Shown: piece after piece, positions 1 to 12,200 of the stretch | Layout of the letters: each line of letters starts with the position of its first letter | Numbering within the stretch: the first letter of the stretch is position 1 | Origin: Rotaria sp. Silwood1 | Taxonomy: Eukaryota > Rotifera > Eurotatoria > Philodinida > Philodinidae | Length of the DNA: 64,000 nt | Assembly: GCA_905250075.1 (NCBI GenBank) | Contig: CAJNOP010000355.1 | Span: 109,360-173,359 of the forward strand | Reading direction: 5' to 3' | Notes under the pieces: model-generated | What the model was told of the DNA's origin: nothing | The model's input: the letters and a program-made list of their open reading frames with translations, nothing else | Databases searched by the model: none | Program-made: the position numbers and the translations under genes

Positions 1-300
1 TAGGTCCACAAGTGCTATCCTATTGGGTACCGATAGGTCCTCAAGGGCTATCCTATGAGGGTACCCTTAGGTCCTCAAGGGCTATGCTATGGGGTACTTA
101 TGGGTCCCCAAGGGCTATCCTATGGGGGTACCCATCGGTCCTCAAGGGCTATGCTATGGGGGTACTTATGGATCCCCAAGAACTATCCTATGGGGGTACC
201 CTTAGGTCCTCAAGGGCTATGCTATGGGGGTACTTATGGGTCCCCACGGGCTATCCTATGGGGGTATCCATAAGTCCCCAAGGGCTATTATATTGTGATA
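1..300. repeat. 34-bp tandem satellite array
   Basis: About nine tandem copies of a ~34-bp unit (GGTCCTCAAGGGCTATGCTA then TGGGGGTACTTATG) fill the left edge. Two subtypes roughly alternate (GGTCCTCAAGG.../GGTCCCCAAGG...), giving a 68-bp higher-order period. Open frames across it (12-323 and others) exist only because the repeat lacks stops in some frames. The array runs off the window start, so its full length is unknown. Confidence 0.9.
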
Positions 301-1239
301 TGCATAGGCCCCGAAGGGAGTGAGGCAATAGGGAGATAAGGCTACAAGGAATATAAGGCCGAAGGCTGCATGAACTATAAAAATATGTGCGATATGAGAG
401 TATGAGGTCGCAGGGCAACTTATCTATATACATAATATCGAGTGTCTATATGTATTTTACCGGATGAACAGTTAAATGTCTGAGGTCATGCGTTAAAGTA
501 TAAAACAGCCGTGCAGTATGCACGGGTTCTCGCTAGTAACTATATATGAATGAGTACCATATGGTTTAGGACAACTGAAAATGACTATGTAAGAAAGAGA
601 ATAGTGAGTTTTTTCGATCAAGGGTTTAGCTCTAAAGCCCTAATTTTCTTGTCGAAGCCAGAGTTGCAACGAGTAACAGTGAAAGGTAGGTCAGTGTCGG
701 TTGAGTCGACGTAGTTCTTTCTTACAGAACTAGCCTTAGTTCTCTTCAGTTGTTTCATGCGTTTTCCTTTCGAATTCATCATAAAAAGGCTTGTTTTTGC
801 AAATCAAGCATTTTTTTTCTGGTGTCGAAGGCTATTTCTCTCGGATTATTTTAGTAACTGAAAGTATATCAAAGCGCCCTTAATATATGTTGTCCATTCA
901 TATTGATAGTAAGTTAGTTGATCGAAACAAGTTCGAATAATTATGTAATATTGTTACTATCATAGATTTATTTGTACTCTCTGTTGCTTATAGTGTATAC
1001 TTTACACAGACAAACAAAACAGCAAAGTGAATGTGACATGTGAAGCAGATTAAGTGCATACTTAATTACTATTTGTATATGTCTGATGAGTATTTAATTA
1101 GAGGTCAAAGCTAGTATATAATTTGTAATCCTATGAAGTTTTTTGTTCATCCATTGACGAGTAGAGAGAGAAAATCTATAGAAATAAGTAGTTAAAGATG
1201 CTGTAATAGCGAAAAAAGACTCTTACGCTAGGGAGAAAC
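301..1239. other. Intergenic, no gene recognised
   Basis: Non-repetitive AT-rich sequence with no open frame of recognisable content and no clear exon. I see no RNA gene. Confidence 0.5.
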
Positions 1240-1436
1240 ACCGAAGACTTCAGTCATAAAGTTCCAAAGTCTTGTGAAGTCTCTTGAAGTCTTCAGAAGT
1301 GTCACGAAGTTCCTGAAGTCTCAGAAAGTCTTACAAGTCTCTTAAAGTCTTTATAAATCTTTGAAAATCTCTTAAAATCTCATGGAATCTCAAAAATGTT
1401 TTGAAGTCTTTTGAAGTCCGGAAGTCTGAAGTCTAC
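1240..1436. repeat. Degenerate GAAGTCTT short-period repeat
   Basis: A run of imperfect 8-12 bp units related to GAAGTCTT/GAAGTCTC (for example AGTCTTGTGAAGTCTCTTGA). The unit decays toward AAATCT in the middle and returns to GAAGTC at the end. It looks like an old microsatellite/minisatellite and has no coding potential. Confidence 0.75.
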
Positions 1437-1739
1437 TGTTCCCCTCTAGCTCTTACATCATTACTATAATGATCCGGAAGCAGATATAAGTAATTTAGAA
1501 TATAATATGACTTTTATATGGCGAAAAAAATGAAGAATGACTCATATTGGTATGCCGATCGGTCTAATCATTCTTACTAGCATTCTTAAGAAAAAAGCCC
1601 TATCGGTCGCAATTCTAGTCAAAGTAGCAGCATTGGCTTTCGTTATTGCATTTTTCATTTTTACCCACAGAAACAGAACAGCAGTCATTTAATGCGTCAT
1701 AGGCCGTACAAACCAAGGATTGTTTCAATTGCGTGGATA

Positions 1740-2145
1740 TGTTGCAATGACGTTTTTTTCCACTAGTAGCAATATATATGGGGATGATCAGTCTGGCCGG
1801 ATGCCCCATTAATGTTTTTCTTATTGTAAGGATAAAGCATACTATTATTCGAGTCATATGAGAGAGGATACCATATAACCCTGGATTGGCCCGAACAATA
1901 CCATGTTTTATCCTTACAATAGTAGAGAAAAGCTACCTGTTTATCGTGTGACCTGGTAGCTTTTCTTTACTATTGTAAGGATAAGACATGGTATTATTCG
2001 GACCAATCCAGGGTTATCTGGTATCCTCTCTCATATGACCCGAATAATAGTATGTTTTATCCTTACAATAAGAAAAATATTAATTGGGTATCCGATCAGA
2101 CTGATCATCCCCATATATACTACTTTAATCCATTGCAACGCAGCT
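1740..2145. repeat. Long imperfect palindrome (~400 bp)
   Basis: The left arm (about 1740-1937) and right arm (about 1953-2145) are reverse complements with scattered mismatches, around a short centre between AGCTACC and GGTAGCT. Matching landmarks are ATATATGGGGATGATCAGTC (left) against GACTGATCATCCCCATATAT (right), and two TCCTTACAAT-type blocks per arm. The mirror-image frames 1615-1857 (-) and 2035-2217 (+), both starting MTRIIVCF, come from this symmetry. It may be a foldback/MITE-like element; I could not fix target-site duplications. Confidence 0.85.
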
Positions 2146-2515
2146 TTTTTCGACCGTCACATTTCATGTAATGTGACACTAAGACCGCAACTTGGATACG
2201 ATCAAACATTTACGTAGTTAAATTGATGCTCTTGTTACGACTTTCTATCGTTTGCAGTCATGAAATAGCCTATAAGTTTAAGCCCAGGGAGTCGTTTCAA
2301 TAGTACAACGAATACTGAATAATTAAGTTGCGTACGCTATGCTCGATATTTCCCTACCGTACTGTGTACTGCGTGATGTAATCAATGTAGTCAGGATAAC
2401 ATTCTCCGTCCTCTATATGAGAATATTAAACAGAGCAAACTTTTAACATCCATGTTTGTGCATTTGAATTAAATATATTCATTTTGCCATCAGAAAAAAC
2501 CTTTTTTCCTTTTCA
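2146..2515. other. Intergenic, upstream of the P450 gene
   Basis: No gene seen. It ends in the pyrimidine-rich tract leading to the AG at 2515-2516 just before the P450 start codon. Confidence 0.5.
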
Positions 2516-2516
2516 G
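2500..2516 (+). promoter_or_regulatory. Splice acceptor just upstream of P450 ATG (cis or trans)
   Basis: The tract CCTTTTTTCCTTTTCAG ends 25 nt before the start codon at 2542. It has the form of a strong 3' splice site with no coding exon upstream. Either a 5'UTR intron ends here or it accepts a spliced leader, which is known in rotifers. RNA reads would separate the two. Confidence 0.5.
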
Positions 2517-2541
2517 CTTTTAGCTTACACGGAAATCAGCC

Positions 2542-5500
2542 ATGGCTTCTTTTTTATGGGACTTAAACATCTCGTTGGCTTTAACCAGTGTCGCCCTTAT
2601 TTTGACTATCTATTGGTATGTACTTCTGAATTTTTGTTGAGAACAATTCAAATATATGTCAGCGTCCAATCTCGGATCTCACTTTGGACGCGTTCAAACT
2701 CGGATCTGAGATGGGCCCGACGTTAATTTAGGCCAATCTCGGATTGATCGACTACGCTCAGGCCAATTTCAGATTCGTCTGGGTCAATGTCGGATTGAAA
2801 AGAGAGTATGATCAATCTCAGATTTTTCCTCAGTCAGGGTGAGGAATGAATCTGAGATTGACCGTACACTGAGAAAAAATGACGTCGAATTTTCAAACGA
2901 GTTCGAAACCCTTTTTAGATATCGTTCATTGATATGAAACTATTTAGAAAACTTATCCAACGTCTAAGAGCATTTTTTCGAATTTTCGTACTTGTGCCCA
3001 AAACCGCTGGAAAAGTTTTTTATTCGTTTCGAAAATCGAAATCTTTATTATATTTCGTAGCTTGTACGAAACTTTCTTTCGGTATGGTAAAGCTACCATT
3101 TTTTCGATGTATTCACTTTCAATTCGACACTGGCCTAGGCGGATCTTAGATTGGCCTGGATCCAAAATTGGACGCTGACATATATATATTCACAGCAAAA
3201 CACTCAGATGAGACTGTCTATTTATGAAACTCAAGGGAGAAATCATATTTCTATCTGTTGTTTGACTGAAATCATGCCATTTCAATCGACTCGTAGTTTT
3301 ATGATAATTGGTTAAAATTATTATAAAACTGATCTGTCGGATACTCTCACTATCTTTTCTGCCGATTTTAATTATTCACGAAGTTCTTTATCAGCTATAG
3401 CTAAGTACTGTGACCTGAATCAATTTTGACCGCTGATAGGTACAATGTGTTATTCGCAAGACTCGACCACCATATCCTCATTTTCCGATAGCAATATCTC
3501 GTATATCTAGCACTGGATAATGCAAATGAATTACAATATAATTCAGCAAAAATGATTTCTAAGATAATTGAGTTTCGATTAACTTTTATCGCTACTTTCA
3601 AAAGGGGTCTACCAGGATCTCCTAAGATCTTCTGGGGCCTACACCCTAAAAAACGTACTCTCGAAAGCCCTTAGATGGTTCTCGATTTTGTTACTATCTG
3701 AAACTCTCTAAGGGTTTCCGAATGAAGATTTTGGAAGATACAAAGACTCTGAGTACGCACTTATTCTGTTTCAAAAACTTATTGATGCTGAGGATCAGTC
3801 ATATATAGCTACATGGAGTTATAGTAACGATCTGAACAGTTCTTATTAGGTTGAAAATGCTGAAACTTAGGAAAACCATGACCGAAGAGAAAACTTTGAA
3901 TACGAAATATGTTGTATAGAAAAGTGTTTGAATTTTGATAAGTTACCTCGAAAATCAAAGGGTATTTTCGCATATCTGTTCGCGTTCTCAATCAAGTATT
4001 GTGACAACAAGAGTTCCTCATGATAATTTTTCGGTTTTCAATAGATAAATAAGGGTATCCTGAAAGACTTTTAGAATGTTGAATTTAGTATTTTCCAGAG
4101 TCTTTTGCTGTCTAAACAGTTGGGATCCAAGAAGATGCGCTCGGAAACGTTTTAAGATGCCGGAAACCTATTCGCAATTGTTTACGAGTTTACGAAAAGG
4201 TTTCCGAGAGGATTTGGATTTGCTAGGAATCTTGAGGATGAGGGTGAAACACACACGTATCACTGTGGTATGCACACTGACAAAGCTAGACCCTGGTGAA
4301 CTCTTTATAGACTTCTATAAATTGTTACCAACCTCCTAAATAAATCCTTCCTATTAAAAAACGTGGAGATTTTCAATTATTTTGTCCTTCATTTGCGATA
4401 CGAGCTCATGTCGCAAAAGTGAAAGAAAAACAAGTATTGTGTATTTCTCACTCAAATTGTTTTGAATTCTTTTTTTTATAAATTAAAAGAAAATATACCT
4501 AAGTGGTCACTTCTATAGGTTCTGTTCGACGAGAGCAGTAGGGGACGAGTGGGTAAATCTTCAAAACAAACTTTGTCTAAAATATAGGTTAATATCACAC
4601 GAGGCTTTTATAGTGACACTCACCATTGAACTATTCATATCAATTAATAGATTTTGTTTTAAGGTATTTGACACGCAATCATTACTACTGGAAGGAGAGA
4701 GGTGTTCCAGGTCCGCGGCCATGGCCTTTTTTTGGCACCTATCTTGGGCAATTCTTTACACCGTTTCTTGAAAGCGAAATGCAATGGTACAATGAATATG
4801 GAAAAATTTATGGGTGAGTTCCGGACAATAATTTTTTGCATAATTATCTTAATTCTTTCTTTCATATTATTTCAGTATCTACGATGGGTCAAAACCCGGT
4901 AAGTCCATGAAGTGTAATCAATAGCCTTTTTCATATGCACAGTGGTTGTCGTTTTTAGGCTTAATCGTTGGCGATCCCGAATTGATTAAACAAATAATGG
5001 TAAAAGATTTTAGTATCTTCACAAATCGGCGCCCAGTCAAAACCACTCATCCGATCATGAGCAAGTTCCTTTCTTCGCTGATCGGTGAAGAATGGAAACG
5101 TGTTCGCTCTATAGTCACACCCACATTCACTAGCAGCAAAATGAAAAAACTGTTCTATATTATGAAAAATTCATCAAATGATATGCTAGCAAAATTGGAA
5201 CAAACGGCGATGACAAAGAACGGCGAGATCGATCTGAAAAAACTGTATGGTGCGTATACAATGGATGTCATTGCCCGAACCGCGTTCGCCGCAAAGTCTG
5301 ATTCGACTTTCGACAAGAATGCAACAGAATTGTTTACATTTCCATTTTGGCGAAAATTTCTCGATTACACTGTGCCCATGCAAATTCTGGAATTTTTCAA
5401 ATTCACTGTTTTACCGCCGAGTGCCATGGACTTTTTTCGATCTATCACTGTCAGTCTCATTCAACAGCGTATGGAAAGCACCGAACATCATGGTGAGCAG

Positions 5501-6310
5501 CATCATGATTTTCTTGAACTGCTGATGAATGCAAGAAAACTGGGCTCAGAAGAAATATCAAGATCTGTCAAAGACATCGATGATGCATCATTTAAGAAGC
5601 AGACCGAAGATGAGCGAATACAGAATCAGAATGCCCTAAAAGACACAACAGGATACGGTGGACGCAAGAAACTCGACGAAAATGAAATACTTGCACAAAG
5701 TGTTTTGTTCTTTTCTGTCGGTTTCGAAACGGCGTCGCAGCTATTAACATATTGCACCTACTGTTTAGCACTCAATCCCGACTGTCAGAATAAGTTATAC
5801 GATGAAATTCAGCAAAGTATCAACGACAATCTTGGTGAAGTTGACTACGATCTCGTATCAAAAATGGCCTATCTGGATGCAGTCGTATCTGAAACGCTTC
5901 GTCTCTATAATCCAGTGTTACGCATGGAACGACAGGCATCCGAAGATTACACTTTAGGCAGTACGGGCATTGTCATAGAGAAAGGAATGATTGTTGGTAT
6001 TCCCGTCTGGGCACTTCATCATGATCCACAGTATTATCCGGAGCCCTATGACTTCAAACCAGAGCGTTTTTCAACAGAAAATCGAGAACGAATTATACCC
6101 TATACCTATTTACCGTTCGGAGCTGGACCGAGAAATTGTATTGGGACACGCTTTGCTCTGCTAGAAACAAAGATTGCTCTCATTAAAGTTGTCTCCAAAT
6201 ATCGCTTTGTGAAATCAAACACAACACGAATTCCACTCAAATTTTTGCCTGTCGGTCGGCCACTACTACGGTGTGAACACGTGGCTGTTGGAGTGGAAAA
6301 CCGATCTTAG
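2542..6310 (+). CDS. Cytochrome P450, CYP3-clan-like, microsomal
   Basis: Four exons, 2542-2615, 4664-4813, 4876-4898 and 4959-6310, give 532 aa with consistent phases. The product should be a haem monooxygenase anchored in the ER. Exon 1 encodes a single hydrophobic N-terminal anchor (MASFLWDLNISLALTSVALI) and exon 2 the basic/proline hinge ending GVPGPRPWP. Exon 4 carries the I-helix motif GFETAS (about residue 334), the ExxR motif ETLR (about 392), the PERF motif and the haem loop FGAGPRNCIG, with the Cys ligand near residue 475. Length and motif order match an intact P450. The ETLR/FGAGPRNCIG pattern and overall feel suggest clan 3, but the subfamily is uncertain. Intron 1 (2048 bp) holds an inverted-repeat element at 2657-3180. 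Exon 1 is separated from the rest by that long intron, so it is the least certain part. Confidence 0.92.
2657..3180. mobile_element. Small inverted-repeat element (MITE) in P450 intron 1
   Basis: The element starts TGTCAGCGTCCAAT-CTCGGATC and ends with its near-perfect inverted copy (GGATCCAAAATTGGACGCTGACA). It is 524 bp with terminal inverted repeats of ~22 bp. Inside, a CCAATCTCGGATT-like motif recurs at least five times on the left side, in both orientations. No transposase frame is visible, so it is non-autonomous. Flanks are TATA-rich (TA on both sides), which fits a TA target site as in Tc1/mariner MITEs, but the AT run makes the duplication length ambiguous. Confidence 0.75.
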
Positions 6311-6804
6311 TTTATTACTCTATTTGATTCGATAGTTCTTTTTGTTATTATTTCTCTTAACAGTTTCTTCATTCAATAAACTAGAACAATCATACAAAAG
6401 TTTTAACCAAACAAAAATAAGCCCAAATATTGTTGTTCTAACTGCTTTATTCATTTGATTTTCCGTTTTTCATTCTAAGATCTATGATAATTTACTTACT
6501 CTCTCATTTTTGTCACCTGATACAACAAACTAAGTAGTCATTTCAAAAGCTAGTAAGTTTGGCTGTCGCATGTACCATTCAAAGAAGATTTATTGTCAAA
6601 ATTCAGATTATGAAAGCTTTTATTGATCTTTTCATGTGTAATGAGATTTTATGAATGGAGAGAAATGAATGAAGGAATCACTATCTTAACAAATTTCTGA
6701 AAATTGATTACTCTGCTTTGTTAATTATTGTTCCTTTGATATGACGCCCGCCTAAGTATCCGTCATCCGCATCGATTAATATTCATGATCGCTTTTACAA
6801 ATGT
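6311..6804. other. Convergent intergenic region
   Basis: Shared 3' flank between the P450 gene (+) and the PARP-type pseudogene (-). Apart from the poly(A) signal at 6375, I see nothing further. Confidence 0.5.
6375..6380 (+). terminator. AATAAA poly(A) signal of the P450 gene
   Basis: A canonical AATAAA lies 65 nt after the P450 stop codon in an AT-rich 3' region. Confidence 0.55.
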
Positions 6805-8186
6805 TTATATTCGATAGACGATTTTAAGAAACGGCAAAGCTTGAGTAAAGCGATAGACGATATATTCAGGAGAATCAGAGACGGCACCTTGGACAGAATG
6901 ATGATCACGGGGTGCGGAACGCAAAGCACTATTGACATCATTCATAATCATATCTTGATCTAGAGCTACCTTACAATAGAACATAATGCGTGTGCTAGTG
7001 CCATCAATGGGTAGTGTATGCTCATGCGACTTGAGTGGATTATCAGCAAAATAAGCACCAACACCTATAATGAGACCGCCTAAGTAGATATATTTTATTA
7101 GTAACTCGAGAGCTTACCGACTTGACCATGAATCTTAAAAAAACCATAGTCGTAGCCTTCTTCCATGATTATATGAGCTTTGCTTGTGTGGGTACCGTGA
7201 TATAAAAATCGTTCATTTGGATTATTACCAGGACATTGATCTGCCACCAATTTTTCCACTAACTGGTAAACATTTTCCAAGACCGGATTGTGAATTTCTT
7301 CTATGCTTATAATTTTAATACCGATTATCGCTTGCATTTCATCTTCAATTCTTTTGTATAAGTCTGAGGTTGGCAAAAGTTGATTCACAATAAACTTATG
7401 CATAACTTGTTGCGGTGTATTGATGAGCGATGTACCTTTCTGTACCCATCCACGCATTTTCATCTTATCGATGCGGCTCGTAATGAGCTTATTGATCGAC
7501 GGTATAACCTGAAACTGCTTACGTTGTATGTTGTCTATGATTTGTATGGGATCAATTGAGCTTGACAGCTGCTTCAAATCCATACGTTGGCTGAGTTCTT
7601 TGCATTGGTCACGTTTTAGACAGAGATTATTAACGTCAAAATCGGGTATACAAAATTCAATCTGACTATATGGTTCTATAAATTCTACTATTAAAGGACC
7701 ACTAGGTTGGTCTTCATCGAACAGTAATTTATAAGAACGACGAGAGCGGTGCAACCGTGGCTTTAGATCGAATTTGTTGACTTCGTCGCAAAATCTTTCG
7801 ATGTCAAAATAACGAATTAAAGACTTTTTGCAGTCGAGATCGGAAGGTACTATCGACTTATGAAGAGAGGGTATTCCTTTGTCACGATTATATATAATCT
7901 ATTCCAAGGTTGGAACGGTGGGCGAAGGTTGAGCTCGCTCATTGGTCACGATCCAGTCACGAACAAAGCCACCCTCTAGACTACAATCGAATTTGCAAAC
8001 CGCCGCCCATGCTGTGACTTCCATACGAGACTCTCGTGTAGCCATCGGACCATTTACACTCGATCATAGATCAGCTGCAGTCAGTGTGCTACCTGTAACA
8101 CGAGCAATACGGTCTTTTATTGCTCTAGGCAGTAAATCCGAATGTGAGTCTACAAGTCGATGTGATGTAACTGACATAATGTCCAT
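6805..8186 (-). pseudogene. PARP-family ADP-ribosyltransferase, two in-frame stops
   Basis: Two exons (8186-7118 and 7079-6805) join in phase to 448 codons. The C-terminal half is a PARP catalytic domain: NERFLYHGT with the NAD-binding His near residue 330, YFADNP with the second catalytic position (Tyr) in exon 2, and EYIVYR with the catalytic Glu near the end. So the H-Y-E triad is intact. The N-terminal part contains GGFVRDW (residues 72-78), like the GG-x-VRD core of nucleotidyltransferase folds. Two nonsense codons interrupt the same frame, TGA at 8064-8066 (codon 41) and TAG at 7899-7901 (codon 96), while the surrounding frame stays coherent. That fits a recently inactivated gene. Alternatively the C-terminal 352 codons after the second stop are still expressed from an internal start (M at 7754). 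Confidence 0.8.
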
Positions 8187-8746
8187 TTTTCTCCTAAACA
8201 ATATATGAGAAGCTAAAACATGAAAAATACTTGGGATAAATTTTCTACTAGTTCCTAATTTTATATGAAGGATAGAACTTCTGAAGAATTTTTCACTTAA
8301 AAAAAGTTGTCAAAATGGAACTAGACTGTAAAAACAAAACGTAAAATAAGTAAGGTAGCAGCGCGCGGTACTAGAAGTAAAAGGTGAGACCAATGCAGTT
8401 AATATTTTTCCATCTTACTCAATTTATAGGTAACTTTGTGTTTATTGGAATATTACTTGCAATTCAATCATCGGTGGAACTCTCATATTTTATCACGCTT
8501 GGGATTTTTTCGTTTCTTTTCGAGGATTAGTTGATTGAATCTTTCTTTTCGTTCTATTTGTTTAAGATGACGGTTAAGCAAATATGTTGGTTGGTAAAAA
8601 AAAGAAATATGAATTTCGTCTTTGGCATGAAAGTGCGTATGCTTTTGCTGTTAGTTGATTGTTGGTCGCTGCTATTGAACGTATTCGTTTGTTTGACCAT
8701 TTGCCAGTGTTAATCTCTGGATAATGTTGTGGATGAAGAATATAAA
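8187..8746. other. Intergenic, no gene recognised
   Basis: AT-rich sequence between the broken PARP-type gene and telomere-repeat foldback A. Short open frames (for example 8531-8713) have no recognisable content. Confidence 0.45.
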
Positions 8747-8981
8747 GGGTGTGGGTGTGGGTGTGAGGTGTGGTGTGTGGCTGTGGGTGTTGGTGTGGGT
8801 TGGTGGGTGTGGGTGTGGGTGTTGGTGTGGAGTGGGTGTGGATGTGGGGTGGGTGTGGATGATGAGGAAGACAAGACGCGCACACCCACAGCTATACTGA
8901 AAGCTACACCCACACCGACACTTACACCTACACCCACACTCACACTCACACCCACATCCACACCCACACTCCCACACCCTC
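8747..8981. repeat. Telomere-repeat foldback A (TGTGGG arm / CCCACA arm)
   Basis: The G-rich arm 8747-8859 is degenerate (GGTGTG)n, a permutation of TGTGGG. A short non-repeat loop containing GATGATGAGGAAGACAAGAC follows, then the C-rich arm 8881-8981 of (CACACC)n, interrupted once at 8891-8905. The arms can pair into an imperfect ~100-bp hairpin. The foldback ends about 300 bp before the start of the hydantoinase/DUF917 gene. Confidence 0.9.
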
Positions 8982-9286
8982 TGTTACAAATTTTTTCATA
9001 TTCTACGCGATAATACAGACTCGACGGAGTCAAGACTTTCTCCGAATATGCCAATCATTAGACAGCTTATGGCTATGGTTGCTCAGAAATTTTTACGCAC
9101 ATCAGTGTGTGATATAGAATATGACTAAAATTGTTTGCATACTTAATAACAATAATAACAACTGAGAGTGTTTGCTTTGCCTCTTGAAAAATATAATCTT
9201 TGTCATCGTGCATGTTATCAAACCGAGCACAAACAAACCGTTATATTTAAAAGAGAAAAGAAAAAGGAAAGGCCATACGCATTATA

Positions 9287-12200
9287 ATGTATGTGGTTGG
9301 TGTTGATGTTGGTGGTACAAACACAGGTGAATTTTTTGATTTTTTTATGTAGATTTTTTCTAAAAAATTTGTATAGATGCGGTCTTACTGCGAATCGAGT
9401 CCGATCAAGGTAAGTTTTTTTCCTGTTGTCGTTATTAGCTATGCATTTGTTGAAAATAGCACCGAAAGTGGTGGCTACATCCAAAACGGTGACAAGTTCG
9501 GATGTCTTTTCCGGCATGCTTCATGCAGTGCAACAAGTTATCAACGATACTGACGTCACAGCTATTATGATGGGTACAACACATTTTATTAATGCCTTAC
9601 TTCAGCGACGAGGATTGGCGAAAGTATGCATAATACGTCTCTGTGGACCAGCAACGTATGCTATCCCACCTATGGCTAATTGGCCACAAGATTTAAAAGA
9701 TACAGTATAAAAGACAACATTTCAATTTTATTTTGAAGATGTTTTTTTATGTTGATTATTTAGGTAGATGGTTTAACAGCTTTTGTCTCTGGAGGTTATT
9801 TTTTCGATGGATCTGAAATTAGTCCATTGGATGAAGAAGAAATTCGCTCGACAGTTCGTCGTGCTCTTGCTTTGAATATTTGTACGTTTTGCGTCTGTGG
9901 AGTCTTCTCACCATGTCGAATAGATCAAGAAGAACGTGTAGGTGAGATTATTCGTGAAGAATCAGCTATTGCATACATCACTCTTTCGCATGAAATTGCG
10001 GGTCTTGGCTTATCTGAACGTGAAAATGCTTCGATACTCAATGCTTGTCTTCGTCCATTGGCTACACGAACAATTGGAGCATTGCAAGATGCTCTTCCTT
10101 CAGGTGTTCCTTTCTTTCTTACGAAAAATACAGGCACATTGTTATCCGCAGAAGATTCCACTCGTTGGCCTGTTTTTACCTTTGCCAGTGGTCCAATCAA
10201 TTCCATGATCGGTGCTGCATATCTTAGTGGTATCAATAATGGAATTGTCATCGATATCGGAGGAACATCGTTTGACATTGGAGTTATTGCAGATGGAAGA
10301 CCGAGACAAACACATGCAGTAAGTTCCTTATGTTCATTTTCATTTTCATTTTCCATTAATCATATATTAAAGAATATGAGATTGATCGATGATATTCTAG
10401 TAAACGTCACTGTGCCTGATACTCTTTCTCTACCATTGGGTGGTGGTACAGTAATACACATTAATGAGAAAGATGAATATATACAAGTCGGACCAGATAG
10501 TGTGGGTTATCGACTCGAGCAAGAAGCATTAGCTTTTGGTGGTCAAACGGTCACTGGTACTGATATTGCTTTAGCTGCTGGATTAGCTACAGGAGTAAGT
10601 TATGCTTTTAACCCTTTGGAGACGGAATTATTTTTCAATTGAAAAATGGTTCTTTCGTCAATTTATTGTATGTGACTCAAAATGATTACATAAAAGCCTT
10701 ATGACAAATACATCAAGATAAGAAAGAAAGTGCTCATGGCGTCAGTGTATAGAGCAGAAAGAAAAGAGAAGATCTGAGAAGCATCTATATGACAGGAAGA
10801 AAGAGAGGAAAGATACGCATGGGATAGTAGTTGGACCAACCTATTACCTTACAGATGATCATAGTTTTATGAGAAACAAACATTTTCCTTACTGAAAAAT
10901 AGGTGGTACAAGGGTTGTACCACCGTCCCCAAAGGGTTTAAAGTATCCTTCAATCTGTTTTGAACTTAGATTGGTCATTGTCCTGTCAAACTTTCTGCAT
11001 CGATTGTTGAACAAGTACTTGATTATATGAAACAAACAATGATACGAAGTATCGATCGTATGAAAACGAATTCAGAACCAGTTTCTGTTATCTTATGTGG
11101 TGGAGGATCAATTCTGATTGATATTAATCAATCATTTCCGGGTGTTACAAAGGTAATTTGTTTTTGATATGTTACACAAAAAATGACTTTACTCTTTTTT
11201 TTAAAGATGATACGTCCAGATCATTTTGCTGTTTGTAATGCCGTTGGTGCTGCTCTTTGTTCAGTGAGTGCGACTATCGACTCAATAGTCGATCTACTTC
11301 CATCATCTGTAGATGGTGGTGAACAACGCAAACGTGAACTCGATCGTTTAATTCTTCAAGCTCATGAGCGATGTAAACAAAATGGAGCTCGTTCAGACAC
11401 AATTCATTTGACAGACATGGAACAAGTACCTTTAGCTTATCATCCTGGTGGACATAAACATCGGGTTCAAATAACAGCCATTGGACAACTTGATCTAAAT
11501 AAATTCGGAAGAAATGAACAAGAGAAACGCGGTCAAAAATCGAATTTGGAAATAAAAAAGGAAACAGGGATAGATATAAAACCACCCATTCATATTGACT
11601 TAACAAAGAAACAACCTATATTTGATGAAAATGGAGTTTGGTGTATTGATGCGATCGATATTGAATACATTGCCTATGGAACAGGAATTCTTGGTAGGCA
11701 TTTAGCTTTTATTTTATTGTAGAAACAACTTAAACTATATTACAGGTACTGGTGGTGGTGGTGAATCATATCATTGCAAACTTTGGTGTCTTGAAGTTCT
11801 TCGAGAAGGCAAATACAAGATGCGCGTCGTACCTCCTTCTTTCTTTTCTTCTGCTTCGAACTTGATAGCCGATGTTGGTTTTATGGGTGCACCTACTGTT
11901 TCTCATGAATTGTTATCAAATGGACGTGAATGTTTAGAAGCTGTCAATGCTATTGAAAAGTATCTGTCGAAAAAAATCGATGCTGTCTATACTGGAGAAA
12001 TCGGTGGTTCCAATGGTCTTATGGGTCTACTCGTAGCAGCAAGAAAACAAGTGCCTTGTATCGATTGTGATGGATTAGGCAGAGCATTTCCCTGTCTAGA
12101 CCATAGTTTATGTTTTATTCACGGTCTTCCTCCAACACCTGCTTGTTTATGTGACATTCGAGGTGAAACAGTCATGTGTACTAATGACATAGTTTCTACT

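Noticed and set aside
12-433. Overlapping open frames across the left-edge satellite
   Set aside because: They are translations of the 34-bp tandem repeat in several frames and have no independent coding signal.
1615-2217. Mirror-image frames starting MTRIIVCF on both strands
   Set aside because: Explained by the palindrome at 1740-2145; the frames diverge as soon as the arms end.
8574-9054. Cys/Val/Gly- or His/Pro/Thr-rich frames on both strands
   Set aside because: Translations of telomere-repeat foldback A; the same applies to frames over foldbacks B, D and E.
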